Shown here piece after piece: positions 1 through 10,390 of a DNA stretch of 31,053 bases. The notes beneath the pieces are model-generated. The model was not told the origin of the DNA. It did no database searches and saw only the letters and a program-made list of their open reading frames with translations. The position numbers and the translations under genes are program-made. Numbering within the stretch: the first letter of the stretch is position 1; each line of letters starts with the position of its first letter. Source of the stretch: Chara braunii (Eukaryota; Streptophyta; Charophyceae; Charales; Characeae); the NCBI GenBank assembly GCA_003427395.1, contig BFEA01000019.1, forward strand, positions 91,180 through 122,232. Direction: 5' to 3'.

Positions 1-60
1 AAAAAAAAAAAAAAATCGACGCCCCACTAGCGAAGTATTCTTTTTTTTTTTTTTTTAAAC
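1..60. repeat. Poly(A) and poly(T) tracts at the window edge
   Basis: The window opens with 15 A, and a 16-base T run lies at 41-56. The 25 bases between them contain CCACTAGCGAAG, which resembles the CCACTAGCAAAG at the end of the hairpin element at 20351-20502. Probably the edge of a retroposed or fold-back repeat; too short to classify. Confidence 0.5.
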
Positions 61-165
61 GAAAGCCGGGAACCGGGCCCCGCGTCCCTTATATTACAAA
101 GCCAGGAATCGGGCCTGGTATTACAAAGCCAGGAATCGGGCCTGGCGTCCCTGACAAAGATTCCG
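61..165. repeat. SINE-like module with perfect 27-bp tandem duplication
   Basis: A 27-bp unit beginning TATTACAAAGCCAGG occurs twice head to tail without a mismatch (92-118 and 119-145). Both copies and the preceding sequence carry the GGGCCTGG / GCGTCCCT signature, a variant of the GGGTCCAGCGTCCC motif seen at about 18760, 21340 and 24710. The block is therefore a diverged member of that dispersed family with a recent local duplication. Confidence 0.55.
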
Positions 166-208
166 CAGTCCGGTTTGGAGGCGAGACATCACCGGCCAAG
201 CCCAGAAA

Positions 209-639
209 CAGGACTGCCTCACTCTTCCAATGTTATGCAGAACAGAAACGAACAAGAGAATGAAAACCTGGAAGCAGAAAAGGAGCACTATTTACCTACA
301 GTATAGTACAGTCCAGGTCCACAAGTCACTTACAGTACAGTACAGTCCAGGTCCTGAAGTCCATATCTCATCTCAACTCTATCAGCAGGTCCTGTTGAAA
401 CAGGACTGCCTCATTCTTTTTTTTTTTTTTTTTTTTTTTTTAAATACGAAATTGCAACGTGCCTTGATTAGGAAACAGCCAACCAAACGAACAGACTGCC
501 TCATTCTTCCAATGTTATGCAGAACAGAAACGAACAGGAGAATGAAAACCTGGAAGCAGAAAAGGAGCACTATTTAGTATTTACCTACAGTATAGTACAG
601 TGAAGTCCATATCTCATCTCAACATCTTTCAGCAGTTCC
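209..639. repeat. Pair of direct repeats about 105 bp long, interrupted by poly(T)
   Basis: The sequence at 209-311 recurs at 491-597 with few differences. A further shared part starting GAAGTCCATATCTC occurs at about 356 and 602. Between the copies are a 25-base T run (417-441) and a third partial copy of ACAGGACTGCCTCA at about 399. It looks like a local segmental duplication with a retroposed tract inserted. Reading frames across it are by-products of the repeat. Confidence 0.6.
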
Positions 640-1251
640 AGATACTAAACAAAAAAGGAGGAAAATTTGAGTTCTGGATTGTGAGCAGGCCGAAAGATGT
701 GTGATGCAATTTTATGGTTTTTTGGAAAATACAAAGTGATTTTTTATTTGCATGAATGGATCATTTTCTGATTTAAAATGAATTGAAATAGCACATAAAA
801 GTATGAAGAACAGCTGTGCACCCGAATTCACATAGTGATGTACGGTCTCAATAAAATGTGTCCACGAACACAGCCACGAGGATGAACAAGTAATGGCTAT
901 AGGGATACATTCATCCCCATGTATCTAATGATGCCTCTAACAGGTCATCCGACAGACAGGGAAGCGTTCCTGTCAGATCCACCACGACATCATAATTTCA
1001 CATTTCAAGTTCTATTTCTCAGAGCCAAAAAAAAAAAAAACGAAGTCTGGAAATCAACCCCCCCCCTTTAGAGCCCCTAAAATCCAGACTTCCCCCCCAC
1101 ACAAAGCCACTGCTATCATGTCCAAGTTAGTCCAACCTTTTTTTCTTTTTTTTTTTTGACGCATCTCATTGGACGGGAGGTGGGCATCTTTACAGTCCCC
1201 GCTCGGAAACTACCAGGGCGGTCGTCGAGATCCGATGTATTCGACGGCCGT
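640..1251. other. AT-rich intergenic sequence, no gene recognised
   Basis: Mostly AT-rich unique-looking sequence with an A run at about 1027-1040, a short C run at about 1060 and a T-rich tract at about 1138-1157. The last 95 bases are more GC-rich and end in CCGT directly before the left LTR. No convincing coding frame or RNA gene was seen. Confidence 0.4.
1248..1251. repeat. Putative target-site duplication, left copy (CCGT)
   Basis: CCGT sits immediately before the TG of the left LTR and is repeated immediately after the CA of the right LTR. Ty3/Gypsy elements usually make 5-bp duplications, so four matching bases may be a decayed 5-bp site. Confidence 0.6.
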
Positions 1252-1714
1252 TGTCGACCGGTAGAAGGGGGTCTGCCGGCACGCCGTCCGAACCCTATGC
1301 CTCGCACCGCGTCTGTCACCCGCGGGAGGGTCGGTCGGGGCTCCTGTAACCTGCACAAAACATGTCAGTCCACATCCACGAAAACAAGTACCGTAGCTGA
1401 CCGTGACCGATGCAAGAAGAAACTCATGAGTCACTGTCTGGCAGAAACAAAAGAAGTAGTAGCATTCAGTCCAAAACAATGGGGTGTGAAACACTCGTTC
1501 CTGCCTCAGCAGTCCATCTCGCCCCTGTGTCTGGAAAATCCGTCTGAGTCCCTACAGACCTAGTCAACAAACGTCGCCTAATCCTCCTCCCGATTGGGTG
1601 GCGCCTGTAACGCGCTCGTCGATCCCAAGGGACAGTCCTCCAACTCTCAGTGTCAGATGTAGCCTCTCTCGCCCATCGGGGCCAAAGCTCCAGATCGACC
1701 GTGACCATAGTTCG

Positions 1715-2190
1715 GATGTACCCCTTCGGAAAGCCCACTTCACGAAAGTACCTGCTCGAGAGGCCCCCTTCGGTCGTACCTCTTCGGAAAGCCCACTTCA
1801 CGAAAGTACCCCTTCGGGATAGTGTCCCTTCGGTAAAGTACCCTTGTGGTAAAAGTGCCTGCTCGGTGAAGTATTCGCTCGGTAAAAAGTGTTCGCCCGA
1901 GAAAATGCCCGCTAGGTGAAGTGTCCGCTCGGTGAAGTGTCTACTCGGTGAAATGCCCCTTCGGCAAAGTGTCCGCTCTGTAAATGTCCGCCCGGTCAAT
2001 GTCCGTCCGGTCAGCGTGTCCGCTCGATGGATGTCTGCCCGGTAAGTATCCGCCCGGAAAGTATCCGTTCGGTAAGTGTCCGTTCGGTGAGTGTCTACTC
2101 GGTAAAATGTCCCCTTCGGTATGTTGCCCCTTCGGTGAAGTACCCCCTTCGGTAAAATACCCCTCTGGTAAGTTACCCCTCCGATGAATA
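1715..2190. repeat. Degenerate 16-19-bp tandem array in the left LTR
   Basis: Roughly 25-30 degenerate units with a core like CGGTAAAGTGTCCG, alternating TTCGGT, CTCGGT and CCCGGT. Because many units are 18 bp, some frames spell repeated Pro-Phe-Gly-Lys-like peptides; this reflects the DNA repeat and is not evidence of a protein. The array lies in the LTR half distal to U3 in element orientation. Confidence 0.8.
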
Positions 2191-2764
2191 GTATCTGTTC
2201 GGAATGCGTCCCTTCAGTTCTCCCGATTCAGTGGTCAGTCTTCACTGGGTGATCTGTTCTCTCCTCAAAAGACCCCGCCCGTTCGGTGATCCGTATGTGC
2301 CCGAAAGGTGACGTCACGATCGGACTCTGGATGCGTTCGAGAAGCTCGCTGCGCCCTGTGTTCTGGCGGTCAAAGGCCCGTTAAGCCTAATAGTCTGTCG
2401 GTGACCCGAAGGTCTGTCACGCGCGATGACCAGGCCGCGTCCGAATGCCTTGTTACACCCAGTGGTTCGACAACGCTCAAAGAGCTCAGTTCGCTGGACG
2501 ATCTGCCCGCGCACAAAAAGAGCTGCCTTGGCCAATGCCGGGTTGCCCCTTCCCTCACCCTCTCTTCGCACTGGCATTCCCCATCCTCACTTCAGCACTG
2601 CAGTCGCGCGAGCTTGCACGGTATGCCTCTGTGCGCCTTCGATTCAAGCTAGCGGTAGCGCAGGCTTGCGCGGTGTCCTTTCATGTTCCCCCAGTCGATC
2701 CCGCAGGTGCACAAGACTCCACTCTCAGTCCGCGCAAGCGTTCACTTAGTCCCTTCCCCGCTGT

Positions 2765-3260
2765 TGGCTCTCCCGTACGCGCGATAGTGCATGAATCTCG
2801 CCGCGGTAACTCTCCCGTTCGCGCAGTGATGCGCAAATCTCCCCCGAAGTCAGCTCCCCCATGTGCGCGATAGTGCACCGATCTCCCCCGCAGTTAGCTA
2901 TCCCGTGCGAGCGATACCGCGCGAATGTCCCCTGCAGTTAACTATCCCGTGCGCGCGATACTGCGCGGTTCTTCCCGCGGTAACTCCCCCGTACGCGCAG
3001 TAGTGCGTGGGTCTCCCCCCCGTAGTCAGCTCCCGTGCGAGCGATAGCGCGAGGATGTCCCCCGCAGTTTGCTATCCCGTGCGCGCGATACTGCGCAGTT
3101 CTTCCCGCGGTAAATCCCCCGCACGCGCAGTAGTGTGCGAGTCTCCCCCCCGTAGTCAGCTCCCGTGCAAGCGATAGCGTGCGGATGTCCCCCGTAGTTC
3201 GCTATCCCGTGTGCGCGATACTGCGCGGATGTCCCCGCAGTTCGCTATCCGTGTCCCCGC
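2765..3260. repeat. CpG-rich ~129-bp tandem array in the left LTR
   Basis: Units contain GTAGTCAGCTCCCGTGCGAG, then GCGATAGCGCG, CCGCAGTT, CTATCCCGTGCGCGCG and TTCTTCCCGCGG. The landmark GTAGTCAGCTCCCGTGC recurs about 128-129 bp apart near 3022 and 3150. Each unit contains about 30-bp internal sub-repeats around GTGCGCGCGATAC. Very rich in CpG. Confidence 0.75.
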
Positions 3261-4346
3261 AGTATCGCGCGCACGCGATAGCGCGCGGAGGCGCACAGTG
3301 ATGCGCGAGCGTTTGGACCCCCGTGAGCGAGTGCGCAATAACGCGCGAGCGCGCGCAGTGATGCGCGAACGTTCGGACCCCCGTGGGCGAGTGCGCGCGT
3401 GGTGTGTGGGGCCGTGCGCTCGATCTTGACGCCGGGCAAGTGCGTGCGTGCGGTGCGGGAGGTCTCCGTGCCTATGATCTCCGTGCGTTTCACCTCGGCG
3501 CGTCCGAGAAGTGTCCCGTGCGCCTATCGTGCGTCCTTGTCCCCCGTGCATGTTCTGCACGTGTCTCGCGCACCTGATCCTTCGTGCGCCTCTGTCTGTG
3601 CAAGCGAAGAATCCCCCATGCCTGGGCCCGGTTGGGCTTAAGTACTCCACCGGGCCCTTTCCACAAGTGCGTGGGTGTGTGCCACGGCCCCTGGTGCACC
3701 GAGGTTGCGAAACACTTGCAGCGCCTCGGTACCGCACCTGCGCCCGGGTCTGATTGGCCTTTGAAAAGCCACCGACGGAGGGGGCCTTCTCGTAGGGAAC
3801 TGGGCCCTCTGCAGCGGCCTGGTACCACGGCAAGTCCCGAGCCTGTCTTAGGCCTGCCCGGGCCTATGCGGTCCCCACGCAGCGGCGGTGCCGCTCTTAG
3901 GAGAAAATCCAGGCTGGGCCCCGTAAGTAAAATCGGTCTCGAATCAATTGGGCCTAGACGGACCCCTCGTCCTAGCGGGACCGCCCCTTCAAAGGAAAAT
4001 CCAACCAGCCGAGTGGCCCACTTGCCCGTAGCGCCCGCCTGTGTCATTGCCGGTGAGCCCCGACTCGGTAAAGTAGCCCCCTCAATTGCACCGTAAGCCC
4101 GCCTCGGTGTCAGTGAGTCTTGGCCATGCAAAAACAATGCCAAACAAGGATGTCGCCGCCCCGCTCTTCAGAGTGTCGTCTCGTCGCACGATCGACAAAC
4201 ATTGGTGGCCCGAATGGTCATGGCGTTGGTCCACCTCACGGTCGGTAAACCTCGGCCAGGTAGAATACTGTCGAGTGGGGTTCTCGTTGCGTGCCCTCTG
4301 AAAGGAAGTAAAGGGCGGCGTAGCATTGTAGCCGCCCAACAGCAGG

Positions 4347-4357
4347 CCCCCCCCCCC
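4347..4357 (-). promoter_or_regulatory. Putative polypurine tract
   Basis: Eleven C on the plus strand, hence eleven G on the element strand, five bases before the 3' LTR. A purine run here primes plus-strand DNA synthesis in LTR retrotransposons. The short non-purine gap before the LTR is slightly unusual. Confidence 0.55.
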
Positions 4358-4434
4358 ATTCTCGACGTCCTCGGCGAGCGAGTATTGGGATTTGAAGGGA
4401 GAAAAGTTTGCAAAAGATGGATGATTCCTAATCT

Positions 4435-4741
4435 CTACCCATTTACCCAAGATCCTCCTTTCTGTCGTGGCTGGATGCGTTTCTTTTGTTTTTCCTTCTT
4501 GGTCGACTTTCTTTTAGTGACCTTCGTTTTGACGCCTAAGCGTTTGTCTGGTGGAGTGCATCTAGCATGCCGGCGGTGGTTGTTTTTTGTGTTTTCTATT
4601 GTCAGGGCATCTTTGATGACTTGTTTAGCCTTTTTGTTCTCCTCCTTTTTTGTCGCCGCCAGCTTCTTGATCTCGGTCTTCGTGTTTTTGGTGTGTTTGC
4701 GTTGGATATGTCGGACCCCTAGAAGTTTGTCCAAACCATAA
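4435..4741 (-). pseudogene. Lys-rich tail downstream of the integrase core
   Basis: A frame of about 100 codons, rich in Lys and Arg, overlaps the end of the integrase core in a shifted frame and ends about 90 bases before the LTR. It has many KK/KE pairs and could be a coiled-coil or basic C-terminal extension. Typical Gypsy integrases have a longer C-terminal domain with a GPY/F motif, which I cannot see here. The 3' end of pol therefore appears deleted or rearranged. Frame choice is uncertain. Confidence 0.4.
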
Positions 4742-5562
4742 CGTATAGGGCGGATATCCTGTAGTTGAGCGAACCGTAATGTTATCTGCTCAGACGGCGA
4801 ATCTCAAATATTTTGGTCAGTTCTTCTCATTTCCTTCGCACCAATTAGCGAGCGCGTTGACTAGAGATTGGTGCCCTCTTTCTACAGGAGCGTTAGTTTG
4901 AGGATGATATGTTGTGGATAACGATACTCGTATTCCCGCTTTTTTGAGCAATTCTTGGACTTCCTTAGCCATAAACTCTGATCCCCTATCCATGACAATT
5001 TTGCCAACACAGCCGTAGCGAGTGATATATTCAGTCAAATAGCCACTAACTGCTTTACCTGTTTTTTTACGTAGTGGTCATGCCTCCACGAATCCAGTCA
5101 AGTCGTCTCTAATGTCCATGATGTAATTCATTCCTCCTTCTCCCTTGGGCATCTTAACTAGGTCTACGTGCACTTTCTGACCTATCGCTGTGGGATAGGA
5201 AGGAAATAAGGGTTCTTTATATTTAACTACCGCTCTCTTCTGCCATTCCACGCATGTCAGACAGTATGATTCTATGTCCTTATATAGGTCGTCCCACCAA
5301 TAGAGGTTCCTAATTTTTTCAAAAGTTTCTTTTACTCCTCTATGTCCTCCGACGATGTCATCGTGAAGTTCCGCTATTATATCTCGGCGCTCGTCCTCAT
5401 CACAGACGACTCTCATTGGCATTTCATTGTTAGGTGGTCTCTTAAAGAGGTGTCCTGCCTTGAGGCAATATTGTTGAGCTTCCTTTCTAAATTTGTCATC
5501 TAATTTGATTTCCCCTATAAGATAACGCCCTATCTTATGTATGTTATGACCGCGCACTTCCT
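4742..5562 (-). pseudogene. Ty3/Gypsy integrase (zinc-binding and DDE core), broken by three TGA codons
   Basis: Catalyses insertion of element cDNA. A single minus-strand frame gives an N-terminal H-x6-H ... C-x2-C zinc-binding domain (HDDIVGGH, then YCLTC) and the catalytic core: first Asp in VHVDLV, second Asp in VMDRGSEF about 58 residues later, and Glu in NAPVERG with exactly 35 residues between, the classic D-D(35)E. The frame is uninterrupted except for TGA at 5078-5080, 4817-4819 and 4790-4792; the latter two stand where relatives have Trp (before PKYL and before AD-IT). RNase H, which should precede it, is 6.5 kb away on the other strand. The right part abuts an inversion junction at about 5560. 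Confidence 0.85.
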
Positions 5563-5566
5563 AGGG

Positions 5567-5845
5567 ACTGAGGTAAGAGACGTAGGCATTTACTTACCAA
5601 CGGAGAGGTCGGAAGATTTAGCGTACGGACGTTGCTGGCAAAGAGCAAGAGAAGTGGTAGAGGTCGAGAAGGATAGGCTCCTTTCCTTAAACAAAGAAGT
5701 CGCTTGGAGTAACGAAATCAGGGTCTTTGAAGACTTGCCTAGACCGCGGATTCCTTACGGAGCTTTGATAGGCATCGGCCGAGGTCTAATAAATAATTTC
5801 ATAAACCGGCACCATAAACCGAATGGCCAGAAGAAACAAGAATAA
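5567..5845 (+). pseudogene. Unknown 5' ORF with DVGIYLP module (copy 1)
   Basis: An open frame of about 100 codons (nominal ATG at 5537, but 5537-5560 probably belongs to antisense integrase sequence). It contains DVGIYLP, a CWQ-A motif, a charged EVEKDRL helix and a WS pair. The same order occurs in the frame at 6371-6592, so the two are duplicates. No known domain recognised. It lies directly beside the inversion junction and upstream of gag in the reading direction of this block. Confidence 0.45.
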
Positions 5846-6152
5846 CCAACATGGGGGGGATATAACAAGTGAACTAAGACAGCGTAACCATGATAGGTGG
5901 AGGTCCCAAGAGCTGCTCAGACTTTTGACGGAATGGACCCAAAAGGACTTGCGTACTCTAGGCACGACAATCTGTAGGAAAGTTCGATCTGATGAAACAG
6001 GGTTGATAGAGATTAAAAGAGGAGCCTCTTGCCTACGAGATCAAGAAGGAGAACTCTACCTTGACACAGGCCTGTTCGGAATAGAAGGTGAGCACGAGAT
6101 TAGAGATGACAGAGGAAGATTGATTGGAACCATGAAGGCAGTGAAGGATTAG
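5823..6152 (+). CDS. Unknown ORF, 109 codons, upstream of gag
   Basis: ATG start overlapping the previous frame by 23 bases. Charged, mostly helical-looking product with a Trp-rich segment (RWRSQELLRLLTEWTQKD) and a C-terminal IRDDRGRLIG resembling DRRGRLIEE in the minus-strand ORF at 12018-12771. That resemblance suggests both belong to one set of element-encoded proteins of unknown role. The compatible reading continues after 6152 in another frame with scattered stops up to the next ORF. Confidence 0.4.
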   Translation: MARRNKNNQHGGDITSELRQRNHDRWRSQELLRLLTEWTQKDLRTLGTTICRKVRSDETGLIEIKRGASCLRDQEGELYLDTGLFGIEGEHEIRDDRGRLIGTMKAVKD

Positions 6153-6370
6153 TGCAAGGGAGACTAAGAGAGAGGAAGCTTCCAAGATCAAGAGCAGGAT
6201 TAGGAGCCATGCTAAGGGAGTTGACCAAGGATGAGGAGATGTAAAGGGCTAGAGGAGAGGAAGTCAAGGAAGTTGGTCCGTTCCTTAACTCTATATCGAA
6301 AAGAGAAGTGATCCCATATGAGATGTTGAGATACGAAGGTCTAAAGAGTTAAGGATGGGGGATTGATGGT

Positions 6371-6592
6371 ATGTATGTCATCACCTACTACTTCATCAAC
6401 CTTGATGAGTATGATGTGGGAATATACGTGCCGCAACATAGGTTTAAGGAAGACGAAAAAAGTTGTTGTTGGCAATGGGCCTCGAACATAGTGCATGACG
6501 AGAAGAGAAGACTCCAACAATTAAGGGCGAATTTCTCGTGGAGTACCTACGTTAGGCCTTTCATTGGAATATCGTCCGTCGCCTCCACTTGA
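6371..6592 (+). pseudogene. Unknown 5' ORF with DVGIYVP module (copy 2)
   Basis: About 73 codons starting MYVITYYF, with DVGIYVP, a CCWQWA motif and DEKRRLQQL, matching the order of the copy at 5567-5845. DNA similarity is modest, so the duplication is old. A compatible frame enters from upstream (about 6155-6370) with two stops. No database domain recognised. Confidence 0.45.
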
Positions 6593-7716
6593 AGGGCTTA
6601 CGCTCGCTAACAATGAATGGTCGGCCGTAATAGACCTCGTATGGAAGGTGAAGAGTGCATAAGACGAACTCAATAATGTCAGGAGCAGTAACTGATGAAG
6701 AGGAAGTGAATTGGGTATCCTTCGCAGTGACTATAACTTCGATTATTCGGATCCGAACCTCTAGAGCATTAGACACATTAGATTGTCGACGATTGACACA
6801 AGAAGCTATACAGCGGGAAAGACCAAGGGCACTAGCACAACTTAGAACAGAGAATCGCATAGCCTACAGTGTAATGATCTGGGTCGAGGGATGGATGAAG
6901 TGCGAGATAGAGAAGGAAGAGACAATTCAAGAAGCACGAACACACGTGTAAGGGGAAAAAATTCAAAAATTGATGCGATCCTAGAAGTATACTTAGACCC
7001 AATTGAAAGGAGGGTCGAAGAGTCGCTAGTAAAATACCACGAATGGCGCGGCCTTACAGACGAAGCCGACTTAAATAGACTGGAAAAACGGGTCGAACGT
7101 TTTGTCACAATCTATAGAGAGGAAAAAGATAACATTATAGGATGGCGAAATGATTTCATTGCCAGACCCCTGAAGCAAGACCAAGAAGAAACTAACAAAC
7201 AAAGAAATGACTAATGTCGAACCTCGAAGGCAAAAATTTAGTATCTCAGGTAGAGCAGAAAGAGAAGGATCCTTAGTACGAGTCTTAGTGGAAGCAGTAC
7301 ATAATGAGCAATTAAACCAAGAAGAGGAAACCGAGTGCGCCACAAAAGCAGTAATAGAAGTCAGGAAGTGTGCCGTCTGGAAAACTGCAGGATAACTCTT
7401 TTTAGTAAGAATACAAATCCTCACTGTGAACCCTAGTGGACAAACAATCCCACGCGCCTGGCGAGAGACGATAGCCACATCTGTACAAAAATTAAGACAG
7501 GACGCTCGAGCTCTAGGAGAACTCGTCAACGTAATAGTTGATGGGATATCCTTAAATACGTTGGAGGCCAACTCACGCTACCTACAAACCGCTTTAGCTA
7601 CCGCCTTAGTCGTCAGAGCTGAAGGAAAAGACGAGGACTTCAACACATTGCAAGAGTTACTAAAAGAATCGACGGAAAGAGTTAAAGTCGCCTTAGATCA
7701 ACTTCTGGAAGAGTGA
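6593..7716 (+). pseudogene. Fragmented helical ORFs preceding gag
   Basis: Overlapping frames at 6655-6951, 6891-7214 and 7207-7716 encode charged, Leu- and Glu-rich helical segments (for example LNRLEKRVERFVTIYREEKD and LQELLKESTERVKVALDQLL). The last part, 7207-7716, is one frame interrupted by TAA at 7393. The product is probably an N-terminal gag or pre-gag coiled-coil protein. Family unknown; frames are joined only by apparent indels. Confidence 0.4.
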
Positions 7717-7727
7717 GAAAAAAAAAA

Positions 7728-9700
7728 ATGAATGCGGAAGGAGTCTATCTATCTTCGATAGGCGGCGAAGTCAAAACACAAGAATCAAGGACGAGCACCC
7801 CAGTTAGGAAAATGACAACTGATGTCACAAAGGACGCCGAAAAATTGAGAAAGACCCTAAAAGAGTTAGAAATTACAGCTACAAAACTCGAGGAACGCAC
7901 TTCCAAGAGTGAAGGGTGGAGGAAAAACGTTCTAAACAGGAATAGAGTAGCCCGATTCTCGGATCCCGGTACGAGGGAACCATATAGGGAAACCACGAGT
8001 CAACCTTACAGAATGACATACGCATCAGGCTCGTACGTATCCCCCTTCCTAGGAGCACAAGCCTTTCAATTACCGGCACTGTCCAGAATCCAAACAATCT
8101 TCACAGGGAAGAATGTTTCAGAATTCTTAGACGACTGGGAGGTACTGGGGATGAGAGCGGAATTGAGCGATTAGAAGATAATTACAAATCTACTCCACCA
8201 CACAGCCCCCAAGATAGATCGCGAAGTCAGAGAAGTCATTTCGGACAGTTGGCGTTGGCTAATATTCAGAGAAAGGATTACAAGAATCTTCGCATGGGAT
8301 GAAACATCCTATTCAATAGAAGATGTAAAAAAAATGAAAAAACAGGAGGACGAGAGTCTAGTAGCGTTCGCAAGGAGATATGAGAAGGCTTCGAACCCTC
8401 TAGTAGAAGGTGGATTTATGGGCGAAATAGAAAGGTGCGGAATATTCCTAGGATTTCTGTCTCGAGAAAAACGAGACAAGATTATGAGGGACCTCCCCTC
8501 TAAGGTCACGTTCAACCAAGTCAAAGCCTTAACCCATGACACCGAAGACCAAGCGCGAAAGCACACCTCGCGAGGGTTCTTGACAACCTAGGAAAAAACG
8601 TAACTACAGAAAAAGGAGGAGGAAAATCGCAATTCGAGGATAGGAGACCAAAAACCGAAGGAAGGGACACCTACGCGAGCTCACCTAGAAGAGGGGACAC
8701 AGCCAAAAACGAGCGCGACTGGAGAAAAGGAAACAGGAGTGACTGGAAAAGAAACAACGTGGAATGAGAAACCTCCAAGTGGTCAAATACAAAGGATAAC
8801 AGGTGGAAGCCAAAAGATGAGATAGAAGCAAAAAGACCAGACATACGAGAAGAGGAGATGGCAAGACAGATAGAAGTACTAAAGACGGCAGTAGAGAGAT
8901 TGCAAAGTAATAACCAGAGAAAGGAGGAAACCCCTGTCCGGACCACGCGCGACAAAACCGACCCTAGCCCAAAGCGAACGTGAAATGATAAAACATGTAT
9001 ATACTGCGGAGACGAAGACCACCGCAAAAGAGATTGCCAAGCAATGTTAGACGCACTAAAAGAGGGCATCATTGAACTCGACGATTGGAAATATGTCATC
9101 TGGGCTAATGAAGGCAAACCGGTACCCTTCCTGCCCTCAATGAAAATTAATGTGGATATCCGCAGGAGAAGGATGAATGAAGCAAAAGGTAAGCAATCTC
9201 AGGATCAATTACCAGCCAAGCTCTCCCGAGTAACCTTCGAGGATGATTTCGACGAACAAATAGAAAGCCCAGACATAAGAATTTTATCCATTAAATTTGA
9301 AGACAAAAAAAAAAACGCAGAAGTCTACGTACGCACCCAAGGCATCGGCGAGGTCAGCGAGTCAAGCGACACAAAGAAAGAGGATCAAGATCAACCTATG
9401 ACAGACGACCAAATTGAGTCGCCCAAGTCATCACAATCCCCTATAAAACGAACAGCCAAGAAGTTTCACCTCAAAAGTTCGCTAAACGAAGTAGATTTAC
9501 GAGAACCTTTAAGAAGGGTCATGGATATGCCAATCCCTATCACCCTCAAGGAATTCATAGCAGGTTGTGGCCCGGCGAGGGATGAATTAATAGGCATGAT
9601 GAAGAAAACTAAAGTACCGCTACAAGAGACAACTTCTGGACAACAGAAGGAGGAGGTGAAAACCTCAGTCCTAACAGCACTAACCGAAGGAGACAAATGA
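7728..9700 (+). pseudogene. gag: Gag polyprotein with CCHC zinc knuckle, disrupted
   Basis: Structural capsid/nucleocapsid protein that packages element RNA. An ATG at 7728 opens a frame with a coiled-coil start (LRKTLKELEITATKLEE) followed by a retrotransposon-gag-like capsid region (about 8050-8590). A frameshift near 8580 leads to the second frame, where CIYCGDEDHRKRDC at 8996-9037 is a C-x2-C-x4-H-x4-C zinc knuckle. In-frame stops: TAG 8172, TGA 8765, TGA 8981, TGA 9698. The region after the knuckle is acidic and disordered-looking before the protease. It lies on the plus strand, opposite to the element's PBS and LTR direction. Confidence 0.75.
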
Positions 9701-10390
9701 GTACAAACCAGCGAAGGCGGAAGCAACTACTTTTACGTCCTTGTCAGTGGAAAACTCAATGTCACAGTCAATGGCATAGGGATGAAGGCTATAGTCGACG
9801 ACGGGTCCGAGTCCGCCGTTTGTGAGGACAAGGTGGCCAGAAACCTTGGCTTAGAAGTAGACAGAAGTGTAGCAATGACCATGATATCCGCTAACAAACT
9901 CAAGCAACCTGCGCTCGGAGTATGCCACAAAGCCAAGATTGTAGTCACGGGAGTTGAGGTCACTGTGCCCGTCTTTACAGTTGAGAACTGATCGTCAGAA
10001 ATAATTCTTGGAAGAACATGGCTGACACGAGTCAACGCCACCACCGAAAATAAGCGGGACGGAAGTCAGACAGTTACCATAGACGCACCTCAAGGTAGTA
10101 GGCTTACCCTGAAGACCGTGAACGAATTTGACAATCGTCACAATATTTCATTGCAAAATAGAGGACGACTGAACACAAGAAGTTGCCAAATGATATCGAA
10201 AGACCTTACACTAGGACCGCATAAAGTGAGAGGAAAAAAAATTGACGTTGAGGACCTCGAAACTAAGTATGTGGTTGACGGAACATTCTATGAGAAAGAG
10301 GCTGACGACGAGGAATTCGGTGGATGTATAAACCTTTCTTTTTTGGAGGAATTCCCCCACACGGCGGGGGAAAAATATACAAAATTGTAG
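9701..10390 (+). pseudogene. Retropepsin-like aspartic protease and linker to RT
   Basis: Cleaves the Gag-Pol polyprotein. In the same frame as the second half of gag, AIVDDGSESAV (around 9790) aligns with the flap-proximal VDTG/VDSG catalytic motif; here the middle residue is Asp. The second conserved region, EIILGRTWL (around 10000), matches the (I/L)LGxDWL box of Gypsy proteases. TGA at 9989 and TAG at 10388 interrupt it. After about 10030 the product is a linker rich in Asp and Glu. A change of frame then leads into RT. Confidence 0.7.

Larger units (their letters stand above)
1252..4341 (-). repeat. Left long terminal repeat (3' LTR of the element)
   Basis: About 3090 bp matching 14364-17585 along its length. 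Over the first 300 bp a hand comparison finds roughly a dozen substitutions, so the LTRs differ by several percent and the insertion is not recent. Outer and inner ends are TGT...ACA. It holds a 16-19-bp tandem array (about 1715-2190) and a GC-rich 129-bp array (about 2765-3260). It has one fewer 129-bp unit than the right LTR, which explains most of the length difference. Open frames inside it are GC-driven and not considered genes. Confidence 0.9.

Noticed and set aside
230-577. 115-codon frame in the left repeat region
   Set aside because: It spans direct repeats and a poly(T) run that encodes poly-Phe; no domain.
1984-2187. Apparent repeat protein with Pro-Phe-Gly-Lys-type motif
   Set aside because: Explained by the 18-bp DNA tandem array; present in more than one frame and located in an LTR.
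4202-4741. Plus-strand frame with hydrophobic, membrane-like stretches
   Set aside because: It is antisense to the Lys-rich tail of pol; Lys codons read backwards give Phe/Leu-rich sequence.
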